From: Rhytidiadelphus loreus
Lineage: Eukaryota; Streptophyta; Bryopsida; Hypnales; Hylocomiaceae
Reading direction: 5' to 3'
Length of the DNA: 64,000 bases
Assembly: GCA_947034895.1 (NCBI GenBank)
Contig: OX344762.1
Coordinates: 25,772,760-25,836,759 of the forward strand
Part shown: in pieces, positions 1 to 13,092 of the stretch
Layout of the letters: every line of letters begins with the position of its first letter
Position numbering within the stretch: position 1 is the stretch's first letter
Program-made: the position numbers and the translations under genes
The notes under the pieces: model-generated
Seen by the model: the letters and a program-made list of their open reading frames with translations, nothing else
The model's database searches: none
What the model was told of the DNA's origin: nothing

Positions 1-1699
1 AGTTGAGATAAAATTTCAGCCTATAGGAACCTGCTCGAATTCCAAATTGTCCCCCAAGGGGACAATGGGACTTTAGGGGTTAAAAGATAAGATCTCTAAG
101 CTAGCACGAGCTATGAAAAAATTCAAAAAACTAACACAATTCACAACATCTAATATGTACAATTAAAGTCTATTAGTAAATACTTATAAAACATCTAGTT
201 TGAGCTTCTACTTACAATTGCACACAATTGAAACGATTGTTTGTAATTCTTAGAATCCAATTGCTATTTGTTATCATCTTTTGCAATACATTGCAAAAAA
301 AAGTTTGGTGTTGAAAAACAAAAAGTAAATGATCCCGTAACATTTGATGAAATTGAACCCTCATGATAGTCTTCTAGAGCACAATCATCTTCATTTTTGT
401 TTCTAAATGAGCATGGCCATAACTTCAAATCCCGCTTCAAATATCGCAAATGCATTGCCACAATATGGTGTGAACATGGCAATCCAATTTTTAACAATTT
501 AATTGAAAGCGACCTTTTTTACCATTGTCATTTCTTCAAGTCATTTGTCTTTTAGATGGGATGCAATTCTTAAGCCTACACATCAATACAACTTTTGTAA
601 TTGTTTTTAAGCAGCCCAACGACTATTTTTTGAACTAAGGGTAGTATAAATTTTGCTCTTGGACATCAATTGGAATATTCACGAAAAGCTGATGTGATTT
701 TCTATCTTCAAAAAAAGTTTCATAAAATCATGATAAAAATTGAGGTCACACAAGCCTACAAGAAATCCTAAGATTCCCTTGAGGGGACTTTGAGACTTTA
801 GAGATCAAAACAAATGCTAGTATTAGATTGTTGTTTGATTTGATGGAGTTATTTTTTATTGTTTAGAATTCCAGAGCCAATATTCACCACAAATTTGGAC
901 TTCTAGACGAGAAACAAAGCATTGAAAAAAAAATGCTCCCCAAAATTCAAGTAACAAGTCAAAATTGAGTTAGTATGTTAAGATGGTGTTTAGAGCTTAA
1001 TTTTTGAGGGGCTTGGGATGAGTTTAGAAGCTAGCATATAAAATGGGGTGGACACGAAATCAAGGCGGTGCTTGCCTTATGCCAAGCTAGGTCATCTTAC
1101 AGTGAAATAATGATGATGCTTTAATAATATGGGTTGTTACACTTTCTCTGAGAATGAAACTTTGTGCATGAAAACTTCTTCACAACCATTCTTCTCCTCT
1201 AGACAAGAAGAAAAAACTTCTCATTCTATAGAAAATGGCCCCCCTGCAATTCAAGAAGAGAGTAGTCACACATCCTCATTCTTTGAAGATTGAGGATGAG
1301 GTGTGACAACCCCTAAATAAAATGGGGTCCTCCCCCTCTCCCCCTCCAAGAAAAGTAAAGTAGCGTAGTAAATGCCTTCCAAAAGTATTCCAAAAAGTAT
1401 TTGAAAAAGCTGTTTTAATAAAGCTGCTCACGAGGCCAATGCGTTGACTGAAATCCCGAGGGCACTCTGGCCGTCTGGCGCGGAAGCCGGAGAGAACGCA
1501 ACGGTCTTTATTTCGGGACCTCGGCCTCGGGACTCGAAATTTAAATTTGGGGACATGGATGGAACCCCGCTCTCTCGTACCCACGTCACACCGCCAATGC
1601 CAACGACGTCTGTATGCTTCGCTACTGAGGAGCTTCCTCCGCCTCTGTTGCCCTGAGTGCTGCTTCTTAGTGGCCTCGCCTCTTTGTTACCGTGTTTCC
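1..1699. other. Intergenic, no gene recognised
   Basis: AT-rich sequence with stop codons in all frames. The short frames around 1276-1913 on both strands overlap one another and have no recognisable motif. Base composition becomes more GC-rich from about 1440, which may mark the distal promoter of the gene starting at 3.6 kb; that is inference. Confidence 0.5.
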
Positions 1700-2150
1700 G
1701 AGTGTCGGGAAGGGTCTGCTGTTGTAATGTAGCGGTTGTGAAATTTTTTTTGGAGTGATTTTTTTGGAAAATCTGTGAAGTAATGTAGTTTTGAAGTTTT
1801 TTCTGAGTTTTCAGGTAAGGTGCAGCTCCGTCTCCATTTCTCGGACAAATCTGTGCACTAATGTAGGTTGAGAGAGTGTTATTTTGTGATTTCAGGAAAG
1901 TTGTGGCCTCCACTTGTCTGTCTTCTTTTCTCGGGGAAGCTAGTCTATGCAGTAACGTAGTTTTTGAGAGTGTCAGTTTTTTGAGAGTTTGAATGCATGA
2001 GCTTTCAGATTGGTGCAGCTTCGTCTTGTCTCCATTTCTCCATTTGTCGTAAATCTATGTACAGTCATTTACATTTTTTAGAGAGTGTTATTTGAGTTTT
2101 CAGTTAAGGTGCGGTTTTGTCTTGTCCGTTTCATTTTCTTCGAAATTTCT
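1700..2150 (+). repeat. Diverged tandem repeat, 80-110 bp units
   Basis: Four to five degenerate units can be lined up, starting near 1708, 1771, 1848, 1938 and 2052. Each has a TAATGTAG-like motif, then a T-rich tract ending in TTTCAG, then GTGCAG/GTCTCCATTTCTC. Unit length varies by indels, so this is an old array. The repeated TTTCAGGTAAG-like string resembles fused splice acceptor and donor sites. Confidence 0.55.
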
Positions 2151-3627
2151 TCGGATTTCGAGGGTTTCCGTAGAGTGCCGTGGTTACAGGGGCGAGATTA
2201 CCCGTGGATTGGGAACCTCGTGGAAGAGGAAGCGCAGTATTGGCAGGTATCGAGGAGGCAGCTCGTGGTGCGGTCTCATGGAGCCTCCAGTTTCAGCTTC
2301 AGGTAAAATTCTGGCCGTTATATTTCTTGCATCGAGGCTTGGTTGACGGAAGAGATTAGCTTACAAGGCAGAAGGACTTCAATTTCATAGCTCACTTTCA
2401 TTCCAAATTCAAATGTGTTTAAATGGTGTCTCACATTGAAATTTCGTTCCCTCGACTCGTGTGCTTCCTCTACACTCTTGTGACTTGATAAACCTGTCGA
2501 GGTGCTTATTCTATGGCATCGGGAAACTCCTTCTGTCCTCGCACTGCCTGCTTCTGTAGCAGATGATGGCGGCAATCTATGGTCGATTGCCCCCATTCTC
2601 CTCAAATCTCGCTGGTCTCTCTGGTCTAACTGGTCCATGATTATCGCTGCTGATGCCAGTGTACGGAAAAACGGAGTGTCAGAACAGTATTTTTCCTTTC
2701 AGTTTTTAGTTAGTAAATAATTTGAAATACTTTCAAGGTTTCTCAGTCATGTTCGTGATTGGAGCGTAAGAGCAGAGTCTTAGAAAACGCAATCAAGATA
2801 CGCAGTCTAAGGCAATCAGAGGGCAAATATAAAAATTGGAATACATTGATAGGCTTTGTTTACTGTACAGTACAGTAGCCTGAAGCGATTCTATGTTGTC
2901 GAACTGGGAACATCGTCGTTATATAATTGATTAGAAATTTGTTTTGTTTGGCATGAACTTAGAAATTGAGTCAGCAGATGAGCTTCAATCCCTTGATCAG
3001 TCTAGAACGCCAATGCTAAATAAGGGAGGTAGTCTCGATGCGCTTCAATTATGACTTAGGCTCCACACTAAGAACTTTTGCCCGCTCTGGGAACTTCTGA
3101 AGTTTTGTTTCGTTTGCAACGGATCGTGTCAGATTAGATCACTCCAGAGAGCGACAGAGTCGTCTTTGTGTAATTCTGGGGGAGGGAGTGTAGTTTGATT
3201 TGCTGCGTGGCCGTGGCACTTCACTTGCCAGTGCGAGCATTGCCAACTCCAGCCGTCCATATCGATACTTGTGTACCTCGTTCAACCCCAGAAATTTCAG
3301 AGCAGTACTGCTTACACTCTCACGATGTTTGGTTCGTGTGCCAAGTCAGGATTCGCAAGTAGTGCCACGATGCATATTACATGAGATTGCTGTCCGTGTA
3401 GGTCCTATGCTGAGGCGAGTATCCACATTTAGCCATCGCACGGAGAGAGCTCTAAAGGACGTCAACGGGCGTGTGGGCTCTGTGAACAAGAGGCAAGACT
3501 TCTGTCCTTGAATATTTGTGGATAGTTTTGCAATGAGTTTGAGCAGCCAGGATTCAATTGGGCATATTTTGTTCCGCCTCTGATTGTTTGCAAATGTCCT
3601 CTTTTTGTGTGTTCCAGCCAAGAGAAT
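2151..3627 (+). other. 5' region of the 13-exon gene; no CDS supported
   Basis: Mixed-composition sequence upstream of the first coding exon. Short open frames (for example 2085-2306 and 3200-3511) lack family motifs. An acceptor-like TTCCAG at 3612-3617 lies just before the chosen ATG at 3628, so at least one upstream exon, probably 5' UTR, is likely here. I cannot place its donor. Confidence 0.4.
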
Positions 3628-6600
3628 ATGTCTATACCCAAGACCGCACTGGATGGTCAGAAGGTGACGCGAGCTGGGAAGCAGTACTCCGCCGTCGCAT
3701 CTCGGTACGCAGCCCCTCTCGCATCGAAGAAGCAACTCTCGTCTTCCGGAGATGGACCCCAGAGCTTGCGGTCGAACCTGACGAAGCTGCCTTTCATTAC
3801 AGGTGCCATTTGCGCGACACTCTGTCTCAGCAGAACCAGAATTGCATTGATTGTATCCAATTTGGATAGAACCTCTCTGTGCGGAACAGGTGCACATTTG
3901 GTCGGAGCCGACTTTTTGAGCAGAGATTTAGATCGTGCGGGTCCATTCTGACTCTGATACGTGGATTTGACTGCAGGGAAGTCCGCTCCTCTGCACAAGA
4001 GGAGGCCGTCATCCGACAACCTGAGTTCAGTCCACCCCCCGATGGTGTTCGCTGCATTTGCTCGGGATGCGAAGCCGGATACATTATCGAAGAAAGGTGA
4101 GGTCCTCAGTAATGCAGTTGGTTCGAAACGACCGAGAGTGGTGAATCGAACGAGCATGATGGAAAAGAGGCCAGAGGTTCCGTCTCGAGCGCCGCGTTTC
4201 TCTTCCTTGGACAAGGGTCGATGTTCTTTCTCCAAGAATGGTATGGTTCGGGGTTCCGTGGATGTTTCCTTGTCGAGCGATGCATCTTTGCTGTATTCTG
4301 CGTCTCATTGGGTTGCGTTGATCAAGCTTGCCGAGTTCGAGAAGAAGCACGAGGTGGTGATCGACTTGTTTCGTGTGGCCATCAGGTTGGAGGCGGAGGT
4401 GAGTGCTTCGTGTTGTGAAGGAATTGAAGTTCCTGAGCGCAGTTTGGCATTGAGTTTCTGGCGATTTGTGATGTGAATTGTTGTCTGAGCATGGAGTTGT
4501 GCGGTGCAGCCCAGGAAAGACGTGTTGGGTCATTTGAAGCGTTATCAGGAATCGTACCCAGGTGACGAGGTAGTGAGTGCTCTTGTTCAACAATGCGAGG
4601 GTACCCAGCAGGGGGCGCGTTCGACGAATGGCGACGTCATCGACAAAGCGGTTTGCGAACCAGAGGAGTCCAAGGGTGTTGCGTCTGAAGCCGGCGGAAC
4701 CGTGGTGGAAGTAGCTGTAAGTGTCTTGGCATCGGTTGGTGATGTTCTGTGGATCTGTATTCCGTAGGTGTACCTCCGTGCATTATTGGTGGTGCATAAG
4801 CGTGGTATAATTTTTGCTTTTCATCTTAGTTTCAAATTGCTTCTCGAGTATAGTTTTGGTCTCTTTGTGGAGTGTCGGTGAGGCCGTGTCAGCTTACACG
4901 AATTTCTTTGGCAGCCTAAGAGTACGAGTTCGCTCGTTCCAGCAGTTGTGATGGAGACTGGGGTTGCGATGAAGAAGGATCTCCAGCAGAAGCGTCCTCA
5001 TTTCATGGGCAGGATGTTATCTAGATCGTCGACTTTCTCCTGTGTGGATGCAGACTCTCGATCCCAACATGCTAAAGCGGAATACGGGAAGAAGTTGGCG
5101 AAGACGATGGAGTTTTTGGCTACACAAGCCGTAGCTCATTCTGCAAGTAAGTAATTCTTACGCTGTGGATTCCGTTTCCTGGTCGCCGTGTCTGAACTCC
5201 TTCACAGGGCTTATGGTTTCCATGATTTGTGGCTTGGTATTGAAGAATTTCCAGAGATTCTTGGCGCTGCAACTAAGATGTATGAACTCATAGATGCGCT
5301 GGTTTGGTCCACTTTTATTCGTTTAGCCTATGAGATCATCCTTGCAGTGCGTGTTTGAAGGATTTGAACTGCAGACTCTTTTCTTAAGCATTTGGTTATG
5401 GGTTCGGCGATTTAATTTTTCTGTTTGATATGCATCAGGCAAGACAGGGGAAGTGTCAGAGACTAGCCCATCTGATACCCAGAATCTACCATCGGTAAGT
5501 TTGTTGTCCGTCGCTGTTATGATTGTGTTTCTGGTTCTCGTGTTTGTTGTGTTCGAATTTGTGAGTTCCTGGTCTGAACTGGTCTCGTTGGAACGTTCTG
5601 GGATCCTTGATGGTTCATTGGAAGTGCTGTATGTTGAGCTGGTTTTTCTACACCTAGATGTGGATGATTGCTAGTCTGTTGTGGAGTAATCTTCATGCTC
5701 TTGTGTAGGCTGGTGCTCCTGCGGTTGAGACAATGTGCGTGTCCACCACTCCGTTGGAAGATCAAGGTTCTCCGGGTTTGAGTGTAGGCTCCAAGATTTT
5801 GGAGCTTGCATCTAGAGTCGGGGGCAAACTCACCGCCCAGCCTGCTTCTGAGGATTTGAGCAGTCACGTTCTTGAAGCGAGATCTACACTTGTGTCTGGA
5901 CCTGGCAACGATATTTCTGAGAAGGCTGTGGATTCCCTGTCTAAGGTTTTGGATGGTGAATCGTGTGAAATGGGTTCCCTGTGTGTTGAGTCTTCGCCAA
6001 TCGAACTCGTGGTTGACCTTAGTCCGCATGGTAGGCGTTTTTTGAAGCTTGCAACTTGATACTTGGTTAGTATTGTAATGATTTGCAGCATTGGCATTGG
6101 TTGTATTGTTTTCTGTTTGTGTTGTTGACTGCGTGAGAGTTTGCATTGATGATCTAATTATGTTGGTTGGCTTTTAACAGGCAAGTCAGGGTTGGCGTGT
6201 CAATCTAGCACCTGTAGGACCCCGGATGCAGCACTGGTATGTTTGTTTCCATCTCTTTCTGATCGTCGATCTCGAACAAGTTTCGTGCTGCTCCGTTCCT
6301 CCACTTTTACTGTCTTTCGGTCATTCTTGCTGTGTTCATGACTCTGTTGATGTGAGTACGACTATGAAACGCAGAGATGTCAAGATTTTCTGTTCTGTGG
6401 TAGACTCATTTTTCTAAGTTTTGTAGGTCTCAATTCCTGCCGTTGCGACTGTGAGCAAGTCTCCAACCATTTCGGATTTTGATGGACGGAGGGACCGGGA
6501 AGCTAGTGAAAAGGTGCCTTTACTCGGGAGCCCGTCGTTAATATCAGAGGGTATAGCCACCCCTAGTTTCAAAGTCGCCTGCAACAATGTAGAGGTGGCG

Positions 6601-9348
6601 CCCAAATTTGGCAGCCAGTCTGTGGCAGAGCCTCCCTTGCCCAGACCCAGCGGTCCTGTTTTAGAAGAGGGATGCATTCGTGCATCTGCAGTGTCCAACG
6701 GTGTCGCCGAGAAGCCTGTGGATTCCCTGTCTGAATGGTTGGATGGTGGTTCATCTGAGATGGGTACTCCAGAAATTCAATCTGCGGTTTCCGGAGAGAC
6801 CGTGGACCTGAGTCCAGAGGGTAAGAGTGCAGTTCCTTCTTGAGTATTTTGGTCGTGTCGTGACATCTTGGTAATATTGACAGTGTGCAGTATTTGGTTT
6901 CTCTTGATTGTCTTGTTATCATTTTTCTCTTCTATTATCGGAAGATCATTTGTGTCTTACGTTTCCGAGAGTTTCTGAGTTTTTCGTAGTTGAACTTGTA
7001 TTTACCCCCACACCTGCAAACTGATCGAGGGTGTCACATCGAGGGTGTCCCATTGAGGGTGTGCGATGTGAGTGCCGACTTGGATAATCGCTACCTAACC
7101 TGTTGGGATATCTTTTGGGATACAGGTCGAGGAGCAGTCCGTCTTATGGATGTGGACTCTGTCATGAGAGAAGTGGTGTCGCATATCCTGCCGGATCATA
7201 TGGCCAACTCGCCTTCCGATTTCAGGGTCCCTGAGATGAACGGGAGATCTTCTGAGAACGGAGTCCACTCGGAAGGGAACGATTTACACGAGGAAGGAGA
7301 GCAATCTATGACTGAGATTGTGGAGAATATTTCTCGATCTCACAGGCACAGTTTAAGTGCCGAGGCCGTTCTTCTGAGCGTCCGCGGCAGTGTGGAAGAA
7401 AAGGTGAAGATGTTCACCGAGTTAGCTGAGGTGCAAGGTATCACCTCTGGGCTAACTGATTCTCCGAATGGTGGTTCAGATTCCAAAGAAGACCGTGAAG
7501 CTGAAGGTGACTCCCTTGTATGTATGCTGTTGTCTTGGTCATGGAAGTTTCGTGTGACTTGGTCATACTAGTCTCCATGTTCATTTTGTGCAGTATGATG
7601 TTGAGCAGTGGTCAATTTTTTGAGATTTGTTACACATTTCACTGTGCCTGTTTTATTCGAATGCATCCTCACGTTGTGCGTATCCTGGATAATTTGGATG
7701 CAGGACATTTGAATGCCAAGGACTTAGCCTCAAGACCGCCGTCATCTGCCGCCATCTCAGCGGCTAGTGATTCCCCTGCGGACACTCCTGGCATGCCGCC
7801 GTCTGCTATGGACCCTGTCGTAGACCCCGTGTCTGCTTTTAACCATTATGTAGAGGTCGAGTGCGGTACCGCAATTCCAGTTGACGCTGAGATTAGCATC
7901 GTCCAAGATGATCGCTCCAAAATTTCCCTTGCCACTCCAATGAGGAAGCTGACAAAGCAGATGTCGATGAAAGGTGATACGGTCACTCCCTTCGTTCCTG
8001 CCACTCCTGCCACTCCCAGTGCTGATACCCCATCTGAGGCTGCCAGTGTTCGGATTCCGAGAAGTCGACATCGCAGAACAAGTAGCGTGGGCAACATGAC
8101 CCCGAGAGGTACCTGGGACATGACAGTCGAATGTTCGCCGTTTGGGAGCAGCCCAGCAGGGCAATCATCGAGCACGAAGAGTAAGCGCTTGTCTCGAGGA
8201 TCCAAAGAGGTTACTCCACGAGTGGATCTCCCAAAACCTTCCTGGAAGTCCATTGTGGAGAGAGAAATGAAAGGTTCGAAATTGAAGGAGATTCTGTCTG
8301 CGAAATTGCCCAAGGAAACGAGTCCTTTGTCGGAGTATGTGCAGAGTCAGATTGAGAACCAGACCAGGGATCTTGAAAATGGTTCAAGTGGTGCAAATGA
8401 GGAGGACCCGACCTCGACTTGCAGTCCACCCAAACGTAAGTTGGAGTTGTTGAAGTTCGGTCTATTAGGATGTCTAATAGTTCCGTGTATTCGAATTTCA
8501 TTTATCGAGTGTCCCTCAGAATTGTGTAGGAAATATATTCTGAATCGATTGTGTACATAGTTTCGCGTTGACATTGACCATGTGGGATCTTCTAACCGTG
8601 GGGGTTTGAGGTGTCAGGTGTGACGAGACTGACGAAATCGTGTTCCAAGAACAAGGCTGTACTGAAGGAGTCCCAGCAGGATGGAGGTGCAGAACCCCGA
8701 ACTGCCCGCAAGGTGAGGACATTGAATGAGTTTTTTGTTACTGTAAATTTTGAAGCTCTTGGAACCACAGTCAAAGTGAGGTGTCTTTGAGTATCTTATT
8801 TTGGTATGGCAAGAAAGATCTTAATCGAATTGTCCTTTGTTGAAGATCCTCTCTCTTTATGGCTTGTTTCGTCATTGGCCTTTTCCAATGTGCTAGGTCA
8901 AGTGTATTGTGTTATTTTGGGGTTGATGTAATACAAAGGGCGTGTGATATTGCTAGCAGGGTGACCGAGAAGTTGTCCCAGATACCGCGGGTTGCCCAAC
9001 TCCAGGTACCACTCTTTTTTAAGATGGAATTCTGAAGCTGGGAATTTATCTAGTGTCTATTAGTTAGTTGTCCTTAACTTTTGGAATAACGATCAGTTGA
9101 TTGATCATGGATTTGTGTCTAGTAGGATTGATATATGTGGATCACAAGAAGAGAATTCGAAGCCAATTGTGGAGCGGATTGAATTTGGGTTGATTTCTTG
9201 TTCTTCTGTGTTAGTGCAGTAATTTTGCAGCTCTCTGATATCTGTTCACGAATAATTGATGGCAGGGTCAGCGGTGAGAAGATCTGCACGAATCCAAAGC
9301 AAAGTGCAGTCGCTTTTTAAGGATGAATTTGTTCACTTAGAGGTGTGA
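3628..9348 (+). CDS. 13-exon plant gene, function unknown
   Basis: The exon model is 3628-3889 (or 3802), 3977-4398, 4510-4716, 4915-5146, 5439-5494, 5709-6030, 6181-6236, 6427-6820, 7126-7506, 7704-8435, 8618-8712, 8960-9005 and 9266-9348. Every junction is GT-AG and every phase fits, giving about 1,095 codons (1,066 with the earlier first donor, which drops a hydrophobic stretch). Exon 2 ends in a predicted helical segment (HWVALIKLAEFEKKH, then an F-x-x-A pattern) that continues in exon 3. It resembles a segment I recall from plant proteins of unknown function; I have not verified this. The middle is low-complexity and Ser/Pro/acid-rich. The exon at 7704-8435 is basic with Thr-Pro sites (TPMRKLTKQM, RRTSSVGNMTPRGTW), which suggests phosphorylation. 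The C-terminus is basic (RRSARIQSKV). No catalytic motif is visible. The ATG lies 10 nt after an acceptor, so an upstream coding exon cannot be excluded. Confidence 0.8.
5439..6820 (+). repeat. Tandem duplication of a two-exon module
   Basis: Module A is a 56-nt exon (5439-5494) plus a 322-nt exon (5709-6030). Module B is another 56-nt exon (6181-6236) plus a 394-nt exon (6427-6820). Both short exons start GCAAG-CAGGG. Both long exons encode related ends (EKAVDSLSKVLDG and EKPVDSLSEWLDG, each followed by VDLSP). Both modules begin and end in phase 1, so the duplication kept the reading frame. The introns differ in length (214 and 190 nt) and have diverged, so the event is not recent. Confidence 0.85.
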
Positions 9349-11984
9349 AGGAACCAGTACGTCCTGTTTGTAGTATGTGATGTAGAATAGGTGGTTTTGA
9401 TTCTTTGGCAGATGATTCTGCCGTATTTCTCTCTGTATGATAGCAAGTTTTGGACTTCGCAGTCATGTGCTTGGAAGGTAGAGAGGTGGTCTCCGCTTAT
9501 TATGTTGTTTTGACATTAATGGCTAGGCGGTTTGAAGTGGTGGCATGCTATGTCCTTCCCTTGATTCGTAATATAATATCTTGGACGGAAGTTGTACTTA
9601 CCCGTGTTGATACACTCAGAGCTTGCCAAATACAAATAGAAGTGGCTCCTCAATAATGCGATATATCCATTCCAAAAGCAACTACAATTTGTTCTCTTTA
9701 CGTATACTATTAACCTACACTACTGGCTTCGTACTGCTCTTGAGTAGGTGGCGAAACAGAGGTCCAATGTGCACAAGGATACCAAAGACATGGCGATGGC
9801 AAGCGTCAGGGCGCCACCTTCACTTGTGCATGCACTAAGTTTAAAGGTTACTTAAGGCCACTGTGCAGAAGCAACTGCGTCAGAATGCGTCAACTGCGCT
9901 AGCACCTGAACATGAACATTCGAAAAAAACAAAACAGAGTATCTTAATGGACTGCCAAGGTGGTGGACACTGAACCTTTTAGGATCAATTCTGGGCCCTA
10001 TGCTGACCACTTTAACCAACAGCGATTAACAGAATTAGTTGACCTTGTTAGCAAGTCGTGAAATCATGACTTGTACTAAATTTCTGTGAGTAAAAATGGG
10101 GTTGTCTAATGTGACTATGTCACAGTGGTATCCAACCAACAGCAATCAAATTGCACGAGAAGTTCGTGCTTAGTGAAAGAATTTTATTGCAGAAGATTTC
10201 AGTCTTAAACTCAAAGAGCTCTACAGTGCTCCATACATCTTCTAAAATCTCCGACATGTGCTAATCTGCATATAATGACACAAACGGTCGTGTCCTTTAG
10301 AGAAAACTAGAGAACATCTATGTCAAACCTAAATACGCTGAAACCCTTTTTTAGTGACACAATTAGTACACACCAACTTACTGCCAGAAAAATCATGCAT
10401 GTTAAGAGCATTAGGTGAGATTTGGGGCCTCCGGAAGACCATTTCAGGCCTGTTCCCATCACTATTTCCTTCGCAAGGAAAGGAACAACTGACTGTTTAG
10501 AAAAGAAAAGAAAATGCAAAAAAAATGCAAAATTCTTAAAATGCAAAAAAAAGTTGCAAATATAGAAACAATTTTTTCTAATCCTCTTCCCTATATGCTC
10601 TTTGCAAACCATAGCCCTTGCCTAACTAAAAAAATGCACTATACTTGTCTATAATGTATAGAAAACTTGCCCTTCTAGAAGGATCAACATGCCATCAATC
10701 CACAACCACACTATTGAGCAATGCATGAAGGTCTACATGTAATTCTAGTCGATTTCCATTTAGAATGAAATCATAGGTCTAAGTAGAATGTTCTTCAACA
10801 AGAATGCATCCGGTAACAAGTTCATAGCACACCATGCCAAAGTTGTAAGCAAAAACTTGTGAGCTAAGTGTTCATTCATTTCCTAGAAGACTTCTAACCC
10901 ATGAGATCAAGGAGTTTGCCCTCACAACCTATGAGATCTAAGATGCCTCACAGGGGTTCCTATGAGCATCTATGCGAGGTTACAAAATTTTAAGGAAATA
11001 AAAAAATGCCCATAGGTTTTTATGTCAAGTGAGGCTTGATGCATTAGACTTCCATAAAAAGGAGTAACCTCCTTGTTAGGCCTAGATGTCTTCCTCTTTA
11101 AGATCTCCCATCACAAAAAACCTTTTACACTGAACCTTCCCCTATACACATCTTGTACCTTTTAAGAATTGCATTGGAGAGCTCCAAACTCAGTTCTTCA
11201 ATTGTTCAAGAATTTTAAGTGCCTTCCAAAAGTCAACCCACAACCTCTACAAAACCTCTACAACCTCTACAAAACACTCAAAATTAGATATAGTGATTAA
11301 TATCTTTCCATTCATGAATGATTGTTTTTTTGTCCAAGCTTAAGGACATTTTGCAGCTTTGAGGTCTCTATGTAGAATGGGTGGTCAAGCAAAGTGTAAT
11401 GAGTACTTGTCTTGTACTATGCAAAACATGCATCAACCTCATAATTTGATTTACACTAAAAGGAAGCCATTTGTTGTTTTCTTCTACTATTTTAAGATCA
11501 ATAAGTTTCTGCAAATCTTACCATTGTCTTTCTATCGTAACAACCATTCTATTTCCAAAACTACTATCTTTCAATAATATTTCAACAAATGTATCGAGGA
11601 AAAACATCTACCACACTTGAAAAGAAATCTATTTGTTCAACATTCCTAGAAGCTATTGATTTCAAGATCTTCCAATAGAAGATTTGGATGGAATACATTC
11701 ACCACATAATCCTCACCAACTTCATAGATATTTGCTTGCCCTATTTCACCAAATTTTCTACGTTAGGGAATGTTGGATCCATTTCACTCCAATGAACTTT
11801 CAAGTATTCAAACTCAACATCACTCTTGAACTTACTTTTATTCTCAACCATACTTTGCGTACAAGTGGAGTAGTATCAAGAAGTAGTTGATGGAGAAAAG
11901 AATGGCGTTGAAGAAGAAACACCAAATGTTTCATTTGAAAATTTTAAAAAATTGAGAAACACATTAGATGAGATTTCAGGCTGC
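9349..11984. other. Intergenic, no gene recognised
   Basis: AT-rich downstream flank of the 13-exon gene. The longest open frames here are about 100 codons, low in complexity, and lack motifs. I see no RNA gene or clear repeat structure. Confidence 0.5.
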
Positions 11985-12265
11985 GCGAGGGCTGCGAGTT
12001 CCTAGCCTGTTCCCAACGCGGGAACTGTATTCCCGCAGCGCTCTTGCAGTGCAATGACGTGGCATAGAGACTGCCACGTCACTTTTCGGAAAAAAAATTA
12101 AAATTAATTTTTTCTTTCAATTTCTTTTTGCATTTTGAGAAGATTTTTAAATTTTTTTTTTTTAAAAGGTGACGTGGCAACGCTCACGTTTGCAGGGATG
12201 GGAGGGAACAGTTGGGAACCAGGCTGCGGGAGGTGCTTGAAACGGCCCTCCAAGACCCCAGAATC
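11985..12265. mobile_element. Putative foldback element (MITE-like)
   Basis: GC-rich arms flank an A/T-rich core. The left arm (GTTCCTAGCCTGTTCCC, later CTGCCACGTCACTTTT) and the reverse complement of the right arm (CCTGGTTCCCAACTGTTCCC, later TTGCCACGTCACCTTTT) match imperfectly. Similar GC-rich ends around an AT core occur near 18415-18665. No coding capacity and no confident target duplication were found. Confidence 0.4.
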
Positions 12266-12312
12266 CCTTCTAATGGAAGTTATATGCAAACTTTCCAAGA
12301 TTTTAATTCTTA

Positions 12313-12443
12313 CACTAGTAGGAGCCCACGTTTTTTTTATGGACTTTTCTAAACATTCACATATTTTCATGTTAACAGTGATGTCAAATAAAACATCTCA
12401 ATTTTATTTGACATCACAAAAAAAATGTGGACTCCTACTAGTG
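12313..12443. mobile_element. 131-bp CACTAG-ended MITE
   Basis: The termini are CACTAGTAGGAGCCCACG and, inverted, CACTAGTAGGAGTCCACA. The core holds a perfect 16-bp stem (GTGATGTCAAATAAAA and its complement, 12379-12417). The 3-bp flanks are TTA and TTG, so a target duplication is only partly supported. The ends resemble CACTA-superfamily termini. The next 650 bases (12444-13092) show nothing recognisable. Confidence 0.6.
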
Positions 12444-13092
12444 TTGCTATTATATTTTTTGTTTTCTTAAGTTCTCTACCATTTATCAACTTGAAGTCCC
12501 TTCCAAATTTTTACAACTATCTACAACAAGATCAATTGTGAAGAATGAAAATCTTCAATAAACAACATACTATATTTTTCCCTTCATCTTATACCTTTCG
12601 TAGTCAAATACTCCTTTATAACTAATCCTTGAGATTCTTTATTGTTGGTTTGGTATTTGTAAGTAGACTATTTGTGTAACAATTGTACGGATTGAGAATC
12701 AAAACCCATCTTTACAAGCTAGAAAATAGCACCTACAAGGAAAAGAACCAATAAATATAAATACTCACCACCATCATGTGTGGATCCAAAATGCCAACAA
12801 CGCAGATAGATGTGGATGGAGAGTTTTTGATGTACAAAACTTAAAGAAGATGACATATTAACTGCTACTACTACAGTGTCATAATTCACAAAAAACTTGT
12901 AACGAAACTTTTGGCATATTTGGATTTTGTCACAAAATCTAAAGAAGCAACAAAGTAAAACAAATTTCAATTCTAAAATCTAAATAATAGAAGAGTCTTA
13001 GATTCAAAAAGATTGCGGTGAATAATAGTTTCGGTTGCTAAATACAATTTAAAACAATTTGTATTGATTGTATAATAGGACAAATATCTTCA

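Noticed and set aside
7520..7703. N-terminal part of a 346-codon frame 7520-8560
   Set aside because: It reads through an intron (7507-7703) of the 13-exon gene. Only 7704-8435 is exon.
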